In this document: one piece after another, positions 8,296-14,349 of the stretch
How positions within the stretch are numbered: position 1 is the stretch's first letter
How the letters are laid out: each line of letters begins with the position of its first letter
NCBI GenBank assembly: GCA_028869725.1
Contig: JAGWRJ010000807.1
Coordinates: 1-19,886 of the forward strand
Origin: Alphaproteobacteria bacterium
Lineage (GTDB): Bacteria > Pseudomonadota > Alphaproteobacteria > Micropepsales > Micropepsaceae
DNA length: 19,886 nucleotides
Direction: 5' to 3'
Program-made: the position numbers and the translations under genes
Notes under the pieces: generated by a model
The model's input: the letters and a program-made list of their open reading frames with translations, nothing else
Databases searched by the model: none
What the model was told of the DNA's origin: nothing

Positions 8296-8460
8296 TGTTG
8301 GTACTCTACGACCGTGTTCGCGTCCAGCGTAACTGACTGTACGCGGTCGCCGGAGATTGCGCTGCAATTGCGGTTAACGGCCTAAGCGCTGCTTACGTTC
8401 CGGTAACGAGTACGACGCTACGCTCGGCATCCGGCTCCCGAGCTAGGAGTGGCCGAACCT

Positions 8461-8817
8461 ATGGCCGACACGGCAGACAATCATTCGAACCCCTCGCACG
8501 ACGCGCGCGACGCGATGCGGCGGCGCGTGCTTTTAAGCGGCAAGATTGCCTATGGTGATGGGGCCTTTTCCTTGGATTGCAGCATCCGTGACCTGTCTCA
8601 ATCAGGCGCGCGGCTTGGGATTCGCGGTTCGACGGTGCTACCGAAGTCCTTCTATCTTATCGACTTGCGAGCGGGCACAGCCTATGACTGCGGGCTCATC
8701 TGGCGCAATGCGACCCAGGCGGGCGTCAAGTTCCACGGCATGCTCATGCTCACGGAAATCAAGGACCCCAAGCTGCAATATCTGAGGCGGCTTTATGTGG
8801 AAACCTGTTTGCGGTAG
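8461..8817 (+). CDS. PilZ domain protein (probable c-di-GMP binder)
   Basis: A 118-residue protein made of a single PilZ domain. The c-di-GMP binding signature is present: R16-x3-R20 followed by an RR pair, then DLSQSG (44-49), the D/N-x-S-x-x-G motif. The rest (LIWRNATQAGVKF) fits the closing PilZ strands. Such stand-alone PilZ proteins couple c-di-GMP to motility, envelope or polysaccharide functions. AGGAG at 8445-8449 supports the ATG at 8461; an overlapping GTG at 8449 sits inside that ribosome site and is unlikely. It is divergent from the MucR-like gene and ends at a hairpin with a T-run. Confidence 0.85.
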   Translation: MADTADNHSNPSHDARDAMRRRVLLSGKIAYGDGAFSLDCSIRDLSQSGARLGIRGSTVLPKSFYLIDLRAGTAYDCGLIWRNATQAGVKFHGMLMLTEIKDPKLQYLRRLYVETCLR

Positions 8818-8833
8818 GCCGCTGCCAGGCTTG

Positions 8834-8863
8834 GCCGCGCGCTTACCCGCCGGCGCGGCTTTT
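8834..8863 (+). terminator. Probable intrinsic terminator after the PilZ gene
   Basis: GCCGCGC (8834-8840) pairs with GCGCGGC (8853-8859) across a 12-base loop, and TTTT (8860-8863) follows on the plus strand. It starts 16 bases after the PilZ stop. It overlaps the last codons of the convergent bactofilin gene. Confidence 0.5.
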
Positions 8864-9292
8864 CGGCAGAGGCGCTTCGTGGTTGGGGCCGTGGTCTGTC
8901 AGGTCCGCGACTGGATTATCCACGTGCCGGCACTTGCCATTAAGCGAAGCGCCGAGTCCAACAGACAATGTTCGGCAGCCGATATCGCCGTCTATTGTGC
9001 CCGATGGGCGCAACGCAATCGCCGTTGCGCGGAGAGTTCCAGTGACCCGGCCGCTGATCACGCATTCGGACGCGTTTACGGTTCCTCGGATGAGTCCGCC
9101 TTCGCCGATGGTGACGTGCGCGCCATAGATGTCGCCTTCCACGTTTCCATCGACCACGACGGTGCCGGAGGAAAGGATGGTACCAGTGACTTTCAAATCG
9201 TTTGCAATGACCGAAGGTGGCGGAGCATGTGACGTACCAGCCATTGGGCGCGGCAATTCAGAATGACCCGACGATCTCTTCTTGAACAACAC
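8843..9292 (-). CDS. Bactofilin family cytoskeletal protein
   Basis: A 149-residue bactofilin (DUF583). A short basic N-terminus (LFKKRSSG) precedes the beta-helical domain, seen as repeating six-residue hydrophobic rungs: VIANDLKVTGTILSSGTVVV, DGNVEGDIYGAHVTIGEGG, IRGTVNASECVISGRVTGTL, IALRPSGTIDGDIGCRTLSV. Bactofilins self-polymerise into nucleotide-free filaments at the membrane and scaffold envelope enzymes. I prefer GTG at 9292: AGAGG lies seven bases upstream and this gives the usual short N-terminus; the frame is open to 9322. The lone receiver gene ends 61 bases upstream on the same strand, so the two may share a transcript. Confidence 0.9.
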   Translation of the reverse strand: MLFKKRSSGHSELPRPMAGTSHAPPPSVIANDLKVTGTILSSGTVVVDGNVEGDIYGAHVTIGEGGLIRGTVNASECVISGRVTGTLRATAIALRPSGTIDGDIGCRTLSVGLGASLNGKCRHVDNPVADLTDHGPNHEAPLPKSRAGG

Positions 9293-9353
9293 GAACAAAC
9301 CTCTTTGCGAGAGAGCGATCACGCGACGAAGGGCGCTCTGAAAAGCGGTTGCG

Positions 9354-9740
9354 CTAGGCAGAGGCCTGGTCGATGCCGAGGGCAGAGCGTATGGCCGTCA
9401 GCAAGGTCTCTTCGGCGAGCGGTTTGTCCAACATGGCATGCGCCCCCGCATCCAGCGCGCGCCTTTCAAGCAGCGCATCGCCGTGCCCCGTCACGACGAC
9501 AATGGGAATACGGATGTCACGCTCCTTCAGGGCTTCCATGACCTCGAACCCGTCCATCTCGGGCATCCTGAGATCGAGGAGCAGACAGCCGTCGAGTTCA
9601 TGCGCCACAGCCAGAAATGCTTCGCCACGGGCGAAGCTGCGCACACCAAAACCGTCGCACCCAAGCAGGATCGCAAGCGAGTCCCGTACGGCCTCCTCGT
9701 CGTCCACAATCCACACCTGCGGTTCTGTGCTCTCGGTCAT
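9354..9740 (-). CDS. Single-domain response regulator (FixJ-like receiver)
   Basis: A 128-residue protein that is only a receiver domain. All key residues are present: acidic pair D13/D14 (IVDDEEAVRDSL), phospho-acceptor D56 (LLLDLRMP), T84 (VVVTGHGD) and K106 (LDKPL). The closest family by motif is the FixJ receiver, which shares WIVDDEEAVRDSLA and VTGHGD. There is no DNA-binding domain and the stop follows the last receiver helix directly. Such proteins act as phosphate sinks or as protein-protein regulators. GGAG six bases before the ATG supports the start. It could accept phosphate from FixL nearby (inference). A dead second copy lies at 11030-11198, and a double FixJ-like site lies just upstream. 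Confidence 0.92.
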   Translation of the reverse strand: MTESTEPQVWIVDDEEAVRDSLAILLGCDGFGVRSFARGEAFLAVAHELDGCLLLDLRMPEMDGFEVMEALKERDIRIPIVVVTGHGDALLERRALDAGAHAMLDKPLAEETLLTAIRSALGIDQASA

Positions 9741-9786
9741 GTCTAGCTCCGGCGCGGCAACACACGCGCTCTATGCCTCTTCGCCT

Positions 9787-9804
9787 ATACGTACTTCTAC
9801 GTAT
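9787..9804 (-). promoter_or_regulatory. Interrupted palindrome / tandem FixJ-like site
   Basis: The plus strand reads ATACGTACTTCTACGTAT, a perfect 7+4+7 inverted repeat. On the minus strand it holds two direct copies, ATACGTAG and GTACGTAT, each 7 of 8 to the GTAMGTAG consensus I recall for FixJ, one helical turn apart. It lies 46 bases upstream of the lone receiver gene. Confidence 0.45.
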
Positions 9805-9878
9805 GCGGCCGTTGTTTTTGCCCGACAGGTCCGCGTCGCGCCTCGATTTACCAATTTTCGCGAGGCGAATGATATGGA

Positions 9879-9892
9879 TTGACCATAGTCAA
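9879..9892 (+). promoter_or_regulatory. FixK/FNR-type anaerobox
   Basis: TTGACCATAGTCAA is an exact TTGA-N6-TCAA element with 5+4+5 palindromic arms (TTGAC/GTCAA). Class II activation at -41.5 on the plus strand would place a transcript start near 9927, just before the small gene at 9950. It could instead or also act on the divergent receiver gene. Confidence 0.6.
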
Positions 9893-9949
9893 GGCCGATG
9901 GTCCAAGGCGGCTATTTTCATTCCTTGAGAAGCTAAATGGGCCTTGCCG

Positions 9950-10153
9950 ATGCCAGAGCACGAAGACGCTATCAATGCATCCTGCGCGCCATGCCGTGGC
10001 GCAGTCACGCGCGTCTACCGTGAGTTGCGTACGCTGGGCTATGATGACCCGTCCGCCTTTCGCTCCGCAGTCACGGTGCTTTCGTTGCGCCATCCGGGCC
10101 TCAGCCGCGAAGCATATGCCGGCGTCGCTGCGGCCTGGATCGAGGCCGCGTAG
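9950..10153 (+). CDS. Small CxxC protein downstream of an anaerobox
   Basis: A 67-residue protein of unknown family. Near its N-terminus it has a CAPC motif (C12-C15), then a helical body (VTRVYRELRTLGYDDPSAFRSAVTVLSLRHPGLSREAYAGVAAAWIEA) with alternating hydrophobic positions. The body reads like a small alpha-helical protein, cytosolic as no signal is seen. The CxxC could be redox-active or bind metal. The ATG at 9950 is preferred; a TTG at 9944 adds two residues. No strong ribosome site is visible. The FixK/FNR-type box 57 bases upstream suggests low-oxygen induction (inference). Confidence 0.6.
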   Translation: MPEHEDAINASCAPCRGAVTRVYRELRTLGYDDPSAFRSAVTVLSLRHPGLSREAYAGVAAAWIEAA

Positions 10154-10283
10154 TCGGCGGAGCAAACCTCGGCGATCTCGAAGGCTGCGAGCCAGAGCGT
10201 GCTATGGTGGCCCTGAGCGACTTGATGACTCGTCATAGCGTCGCGTAGAGATCAAAAAGGCACCGTGGCGATTTCAGGCGCGT

Positions 10284-10643
10284 TCAGCCAGGCCCATTGG
10301 GCTTGGGCGATGATTTGGCGGGCGGCACCACAGGCGCCTCTTGCGCCGGTGTGTGCGTTTGCGTGCTCGGCACATGCGCGATCCACGGGCAGCCCGCGCC
10401 CCAACGATGCATCCAAACCGGTCCCGCGGGACCGGGCACCGTCATGCCAAGAAACTTTCCGCCAGACCAGGGCACAGCGACGGCCGCAACGATCGCAAGC
10501 ACCACAAGCAAGTAGAGCCATGCGCCAAGAAGCGCGCCCAGCAATCGTAGGACGCCTTCGGTTCTGCTCGCAGCAAACCAGACGAAGAAACCAACGACCG
10601 CAAAGGCGGTCGCATGCAGCACCGCGCCGAAAATCCAGAACAT
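10284..10643 (-). CDS. Small inner-membrane protein with Pro-rich tail
   Basis: A 119-residue protein with two transmembrane segments (about 2-24, FWIFGAVLHATAFAVVGFFVWF, and 33-58, LRLLGALLGAWLYLLVVLAIVAAV). A soluble C-terminal part of about 60 residues is rich in Pro, Thr and Trp and ends in a Pro/Lys tail. The family is not recognised. GGGGGAG six bases before the ATG at 10643 decides the start; a frame from 10676 is open but has no ribosome site. It stands alone on the minus strand, directly beside the transposon relic, so its promoter may lie in relic DNA. Confidence 0.7.
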   Translation of the reverse strand: MFWIFGAVLHATAFAVVGFFVWFAASRTEGVLRLLGALLGAWLYLLVVLAIVAAVAVPWSGGKFLGMTVPGPAGPVWMHRWGAGCPWIAHVPSTQTHTPAQEAPVVPPAKSSPKPNGPG

Positions 10644-10716
10644 TGCCGTCTCCCCCGAATGTCGCAGCCTATGCATTCTGCCGCGCTTGTTTCAATCAAT
10701 ATAGCACGGATTGCCG

Positions 10717-10975
10717 CTATGTCCTGCGCTTTGCGCAAGAGAGCCATGCCGCTCGCAGCGTGGAACCGAACACGCCGGTCCGTCCGTCGAGGGGAAGACT
10801 GTCGGTCACGATAGTGCCATGCGCTCATAGCGTCGGGCGAAGACTTCGAACAACAGCTCAGGCCGCTGAGCTGCAATGACACATAGTCAGGCTCATCAAT
10901 GATTAGAAGCTTGTAGGATGCAAGCTGGCGCTGAAGGCACAACAGGTACTTGTTATCGCGGGCTTTCAGCGATTT
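10717..10975 (-). pseudogene. istB: IS21-family istB remnant, multiply frameshifted
   Basis: On the minus strand, three successive reading frames each match parts of the IstB ATPase helper of IS21 elements. First KARDNKYLLCLQRQLASYKLLIIDEPDYVSLQLSG (about 10972-10862), including the Walker B-like LLIIDE. Then PELLFEVFARRYER in the next frame. Then GTIVTDSLPLDGRTGVFGS, matching IstB's TIVTSNLPFDEW-GVFGS region. The N-terminal Walker A part and the C-terminus are absent, and no istA or terminal repeats were seen. It is a dead fragment, abutting the receiver pseudogene. Confidence 0.75.
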
Positions 10976-11029
10976 GTGTTGCGTCGGTGGCCGAGAAGCC
11001 GGCCGACGGCTCCTTCTGGCAGGTGACAA

Positions 11030-11198
11030 GTCCGAGGGTCAGAAGACGACAGCCGCAGGCTTCGGATATGGACGTCGAAAACGCCTCACCCGGGCCAAAA
11101 CATCGCAACGCCAAGCCGCCTCATTCGAAGAGGGTCGGGAGTGAGTCCCGCGCGGCCTCGTCGTCGTCCACAATCCAAACCTCGGTGCCAATTGTCAC
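11030..11198 (-). pseudogene. Decayed second copy of the single-domain receiver gene
   Basis: From GTG 11198 the minus strand encodes MTIGTEVWIVDDDEAARDSLPTLFE and then TGA at 11121-11123. Reading through that TGA in the same frame gives GGLALRCFGPGEAF and EACGCRLLTLG, which line up without gaps with FGVRSFARGEAF and ELDGCLLLDLR of the intact receiver (9354-9740). The TGA falls where the intact copy has TGC (Cys28). The match stops after the phospho-Asp region, where Asp56 itself is replaced by Thr, and unrelated sequence leads into the istB remnant. Upstream, an AGAGGA ribosome site and some promoter similarity to the intact copy remain. Confidence 0.75.
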
Positions 11199-11517
11199 GC
11201 ACGTTCCTCTCGAAGCGGCCGGAACACGAAGGCTGTATGCGGCCGGCTAGACGTAATTCTGCGCAATAGGTTCGTTTGCCTGCGATTGGCGGGCAGATTG
11301 GCTCGGCTTGGTGCTATCAGCCGTCCAGCACACGAGATGCCTTGCTTGGCTGAGCGAGGCTCGCGGTTGCCGGTTTGGGAATGCCGCGGTGGTGCTTGTG
11401 TCCGTCGGCTGGCATGCCGCTGGGGCGCCGCGCGCCTATTTGTCGGCAGTGGGCGGCATTGAGACTGCGTTAACCAATGTCACAGAAGCTGAACGTGGCA
11501 TTCTGGCAAGATTGATC
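11199..11517. other. Intergenic region before the second PAS_5 gene
   Basis: The first part (11199-11250) resembles the DNA just upstream of the intact receiver gene, so it is the relic's old promoter. The rest has an open frame (11308-11517) continuous with the PAS_5 gene, but its translation shows no domain. I see nothing else firm. Confidence 0.45.
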
Positions 11518-12045
11518 ATGGCCGATCGCATCGCGGCATCCAACCAGGCTGGACGACACGTATCCTCCACCAAGGTGCTTTCCCTAGACGCGGTGAAGAG
11601 CCCCATCGTCGCTCAAGGGGTGGCGTACTGGAACGCGCTGCGCGCTGATCGACGGTTTCCGGCCCGCACCGAGCTTTCCCCGCGCGCCATGGTCGGGTTC
11701 CTGAAGAACGTTGCCATCATTGACGTTATCAATTCCGGCGGGGACTTTCGCTATCGTCTGGTGGGGGACGCTCATATAGAGGCGCGTGGCAAGGATTTCA
11801 CCGGAGCTACGCTCAGCGCGATCGAAGAGCATTCGCCTGGGTTTGCGAAGCGCACCAGGGATCTGTTCGAGTCCTTGCGCCGGAGCGGTGAGCCATGCCT
11901 TGTTCGCGGTTCCATGAACCCTGACGCCTCGGGCTGGCGCTTCGCCTATCGCGAATGCGCATTTCTGCCGCTTGGCACGACGGACGATGCGATCGATGGA
12001 ATATTTGCGGTCGGCGTCTACGCGTCTGCCGCCGCGGTGGAGTAG
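11518..12045 (+). CDS. PAS_5-type single-domain protein (second copy)
   Basis: A 175-residue protein with the PAS_5 pattern: YWNALRADRRFPARTELSPRAMVGFLKNVAIIDVI (about 42-76), then DFRYRLVGDAHIEARGKDFTGATLSAIE, and a closing strand pair (YRECAFLPLGTTDDAIDGIFAVGVY). The RYRLVG core and the G-K-D-F-T-G segment are the family's recognisable points. There is no output domain. It is a stand-alone sensor or adaptor; ligand unknown. The start is uncertain: the frame is open from 11308, but residues before the ATG at 11518 look non-coding and no start has a strong ribosome site. It converges with the ArsR-rhodanese gene, 25 bases apart. Confidence 0.75.
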   Translation: MADRIAASNQAGRHVSSTKVLSLDAVKSPIVAQGVAYWNALRADRRFPARTELSPRAMVGFLKNVAIIDVINSGGDFRYRLVGDAHIEARGKDFTGATLSAIEEHSPGFAKRTRDLFESLRRSGEPCLVRGSMNPDASGWRFAYRECAFLPLGTTDDAIDGIFAVGVYASAAAVE

Positions 12046-12070
12046 CGGTCCAGTCGTCGCAAGCGTACAT

Positions 12071-12727
12071 TCATTCGATTGGTAGCCCCGCCGCCTTCCA
12101 CTCCGGAAGCCCGTCTTCCAGGCGCCGCACCTTGAATCCACGATCACGCAGCAGGGCCACCGCCTCGAAGGCAAGGACGCAGTAGGGCCCCCGGCAGTAA
12201 GCGATGATCTCGCGATTTTTCGGGATTTCACGCAGTCGCCGTTTCAACTCGCGCAAGGGGATATTGACTGCCTTGGGCAGATGGCCTGCGGCATATTCGT
12301 CGGCGGGACGCACATCCAGCACCGTGACGAGACCGTCCTTCAGGCGGCGCGCAAGCTCTTTGCGGGAAACCGGCTCGAGCGCGTCACGGGCATGGAAATA
12401 GCTTCCGATCACGTCGCGAACCTGCGCGGAATTGCGTTCGGCGAGGTTCTGCAATGCGGCGACCGCGCGAAGCACGGCGGGATCACTGAGCCCATAAAGG
12501 ATGCGCTTGCCGTCCCGGCGCGACGACAGCACGCCCACTGCACGCATGAGACGGAGATGCTGGGAGGCGTTGGCAATCGACAGCCCGACACGCTCGGCAA
12601 GCGCCTCGACGCTGCGCTCTCCCTGCGCCAGCTGCTCAAGGATTTCCAGCCGGTGCGGGTGCGCGAAGGCCTTGGCGACTTCGGCAAAGCCGGCCAGGAC
12701 CGCCTGTTTCGGATTCTCGCTTGACAT
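12071..12727 (-). CDS. ArsR-type repressor fused to a rhodanese domain
   Basis: A 218-residue fusion. Residues 10-105 form an ArsR/SmtB winged helix (AFAHPHRLEILEQLAQGERSVEALAERVGLSIANASQHLRLMRAVGVLSSRRDGKRILYGL, with the recognition helix at 50-63). Residues about 122-216 form a rhodanese domain (VLDVRPADEYAAGHLPKAVNIPL) whose active loop is C178-RGPY-C183. The ArsR part has no Cys at all, unlike the sulfide sensors SqrR and BigR, which use a Cys pair, and unlike metal-binding ArsR types. Signal sensing may therefore run through persulfidation of the rhodanese Cys (inference). The gene is divergent from the MBL gene, and a perfect palindrome in the shared promoter is its probable operator. 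Start at ATG 12727. Confidence 0.92.
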   Translation of the reverse strand: MSSENPKQAVLAGFAEVAKAFAHPHRLEILEQLAQGERSVEALAERVGLSIANASQHLRLMRAVGVLSSRRDGKRILYGLSDPAVLRAVAALQNLAERNSAQVRDVIGSYFHARDALEPVSRKELARRLKDGLVTVLDVRPADEYAAGHLPKAVNIPLRELKRRLREIPKNREIIAYCRGPYCVLAFEAVALLRDRGFKVRRLEDGLPEWKAAGLPIE

Positions 12728-12744
12728 CGAATACCTTCTACGGA

Positions 12745-12770
12745 ATCATTCAAGAGAATTATTGAATGAT
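12745..12770. promoter_or_regulatory. Operator palindrome in the ArsR-rhodanese/MBL divergent promoter
   Basis: ATCATTCAA (12745-12753) and TTGAATGAT (12762-12770) are perfect inverted 9-base arms around an AT-rich 8-base spacer (GAGAATTA). AT-rich interrupted palindromes of this size are typical ArsR-family operators. A plus-strand TTGACA at 12721-12726 lies 17 bases before AATCAT (12744), so the operator would overlap the -10 and transcript start of the MBL operon. Confidence 0.8.
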
Positions 12771-13551
12771 GCAGGCCTGTCAAGGGCGACGGGTCCACAT
12801 CTTCGAGGTGGCTCCTGTGATCCTGCACCCGTTTCTACACACCGAACCTGTCGCCATCTCCTATCTCTTCGGCTGCGGCGGCAAGGCGTCTGCTGCCGTG
12901 GTCGATCCCGTCGGCGAGATCGAGCCCTATCTGCGAACGGCCGAGGAGGCGGGGATACGCATCCTTTATGTCCTCGACACGCATCTGCACGCCGATCACC
13001 TCTCCGCCGGACGCCAGTTGGCCGAGGCGGCCGGGGCCGAATATGTGTTGTTCGCCGAAGCCGATGCCGCCGGGCCGTTCCGAGGCGTGCGCGACGGCGA
13101 TGTGCTCCCGCTCGGCAATGTGACGGCGGAGGTGCTGCACATGCCGGGACACACGCCGGAGCATATTTGTCTCCTCGTCACCGACCGCACGCGCGCGGCG
13201 GAGCCGTGGTTCGCGCTCACCGGCCACACATTGATGGTCGGCGATGTCGGCCGCACGGAGCTGGCCGCGACGGCGGAGGCGGGCGCACGGGCTTTGTTTC
13301 GCAGCCTGAAGCGCCTCAAGAGGCTTCCGGACTACGTCGAGGTGCTGCCGGGGGCCTATTCCGGATCGGTGTGCGGGCGCCACCTCAGCGGCAAGCCAAG
13401 CTCGACCGTTGGGTTCGAACGGCGGCACAACGAAGCGTTCCGGATCGAGGCCGAGGATGCCTTCATGCGCTTCATGCAAAGCGATATCCCGCCGCCACCG
13501 CCGCGGGCTGCAGAGTTGCGTGCGATCAATGCGGGCCTCGCCATGGCTTAG
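12766..13551 (+). CDS. MBL-fold hydrolase, persulfide dioxygenase-like
   Basis: Up to 261 residues, of the ETHE1/Blh/GloB branch of metallo-beta-lactamase proteins. The metal motif is H73-x-H75-x-D77-H78 (DTHLHADH), with H129 in MPGHTPEH and D160 in LMVGDVGRTEL. ETHE1-type persulfide dioxygenases hold one iron with the equivalents of H73, H129 and D160, all present. The later segment (PGAYSGSVCGRHLSGKPSSTVGFERRHN) matches the AHGAGS-x-CG...STIGFE segment of CstB-like enzymes, but Ala197 takes the place of the usual His. Probable role: oxidation of glutathione or low-molecular-weight persulfide to sulfite. The start is open: ATG 12766 lies inside the operator, and GTG 12817 has GAGG eight bases upstream. 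A two-codon-later ATG also exists. Confidence 0.85.
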   Translation: MMQACQGRRVHIFEVAPVILHPFLHTEPVAISYLFGCGGKASAAVVDPVGEIEPYLRTAEEAGIRILYVLDTHLHADHLSAGRQLAEAAGAEYVLFAEADAAGPFRGVRDGDVLPLGNVTAEVLHMPGHTPEHICLLVTDRTRAAEPWFALTGHTLMVGDVGRTELAATAEAGARALFRSLKRLKRLPDYVEVLPGAYSGSVCGRHLSGKPSSTVGFERRHNEAFRIEAEDAFMRFMQSDIPPPPPRAAELRAINAGLAMA

Positions 13552-13598
13552 TATTGGCGCCCCTGCGGTGCAGATTAACGCCTCATGGGAGGAAGGAT

Positions 13599-13961
13599 AT
13601 GCGCAACAGATCGAAGATCGCCGTTCTTGCCATCGCCGGTGTCGTGCTCATGCCGGCTTTGGCGCTGGCACAACAGACATCTCAACCCACCGGATATCCC
13701 TGCGGCCCCTACATGATGAATTGGGGCGGGGGATGGTATGGCATGGCCCTGGGGCCTCTGTTTATGATCCTTGTCCTGGCTCTGGTGATCGCTGTCGCCG
13801 TTCTTCTTGTTCGTTGGCTATCCGGGACATGGCATTCGAATCAGCCTTCGTCTCATCTGCCGCCGTTCCGCACGCCGCTTGACATTCTTAAGGAGCGATA
13901 TGCCCGCGGCGAGATCAATAAGGAGCAATTCGAGGAAGGGCGCCATGTCCTTGGCGAGTGA
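13599..13961 (+). CDS. SHOCT-domain membrane protein
   Basis: A 120-residue protein with a signal-like N-terminus (1-24, ALALAQ), a Gly/Trp-rich stretch (CGPYMMNWGGGWYGMALG, 35-52), one transmembrane helix (about 53-73) and a C-terminal SHOCT domain (TPLDILKERYARGEINKEQFEEGRHVL, 92-118). SHOCT proteins are small, often membrane-tethered, and frequently appear in heavy-metal and stress clusters; their function is mostly unknown. GGAGGAAGG directly before the ATG is the strongest ribosome site in the cluster. It follows the MBL gene by 47 bases. A much longer frame through this region is spurious because it overlaps the MBL gene. Confidence 0.85.
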   Translation: MRNRSKIAVLAIAGVVLMPALALAQQTSQPTGYPCGPYMMNWGGGWYGMALGPLFMILVLALVIAVAVLLVRWLSGTWHSNQPSSHLPPFRTPLDILKERYARGEINKEQFEEGRHVLGE

Positions 13962-13990
13962 CGTTAGTGGGCTTGCGGCGGAGCCAGCCA

Positions 13991-14344
13991 ATGAAAATTG
14001 TGTTTATCCTCAATGATCCCCCTTATGGTACGGAGCGCTGTTACAACGCCCTGCGTCTCGCAAGCGCCCTGGTGAAGAGGGATGCTGCGACCGAGGTCAC
14101 GGTCTTTCTGATGGCCGACGCTGTCGCCTGCGCAAAGAAAGGCCAGAAGCTCCCGGAGGGCTATTACAGTCTTGAGCGCATGCTGAAGCGCTTCACCACT
14201 GGCGCACACAGGGCTCTTCTCTGCGGTACCTGCATGGACGCACGAGGATTGACCGAAACCGACCTCATTGATGGCGCCCGCCGCAGCTCGATGGACGAGC
14301 TTGCCCTCGCCACTGGCGAAGCCGACAAAGTGTTGGTGTTTTGA
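13991..14344 (+). CDS. DsrE/DsrF-like sulfur-relay protein
   Basis: A 117-residue DsrE-family protein. It opens with KIVFILNDPPYGTERCYNALRLASAL (2-27), and has the VTVFLMADAVACAKKGQKLPEGYYSLERML region and a C78-GTC-81 pair (LLCGTCMDARGL) at the site where DsrE-like proteins carry their reactive Cys. DsrE-type proteins accept or pass persulfide sulfur. I chose the ATG at 13991 (GGAG eight bases upstream); the frame is open to 13958. Its stop overlaps the possible TTG start of the desulfurase gene. The location next to a cysteine desulfurase and a persulfide enzyme supports a sulfur-transfer role. Confidence 0.85.
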   Translation: MKIVFILNDPPYGTERCYNALRLASALVKRDAATEVTVFLMADAVACAKKGQKLPEGYYSLERMLKRFTTGAHRALLCGTCMDARGLTETDLIDGARRSSMDELALATGEADKVLVF

Positions 14345-14349
14345 TCGAT

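Noticed and set aside
10688..10700. TTGTTTCAATCAA as a FixK/FNR box upstream of the small membrane protein
   Set aside because: The half-sites are 13, not 14, bases in total, so spacing is wrong.
11121..11123. In-frame TGA at a Cys position of the second receiver copy, possibly a selenocysteine codon
   Set aside because: The copy also lost its phospho-Asp and its C-terminal half and runs into a transposon relic, so a nonsense mutation in a dying gene is simpler.
12501..13961. 486-codon plus-strand frame
   Set aside because: It overlaps the ArsR-rhodanese and MBL genes and is an Arg/Ala-rich shadow; only its end, from ATG 13599, is a real gene (SHOCT).
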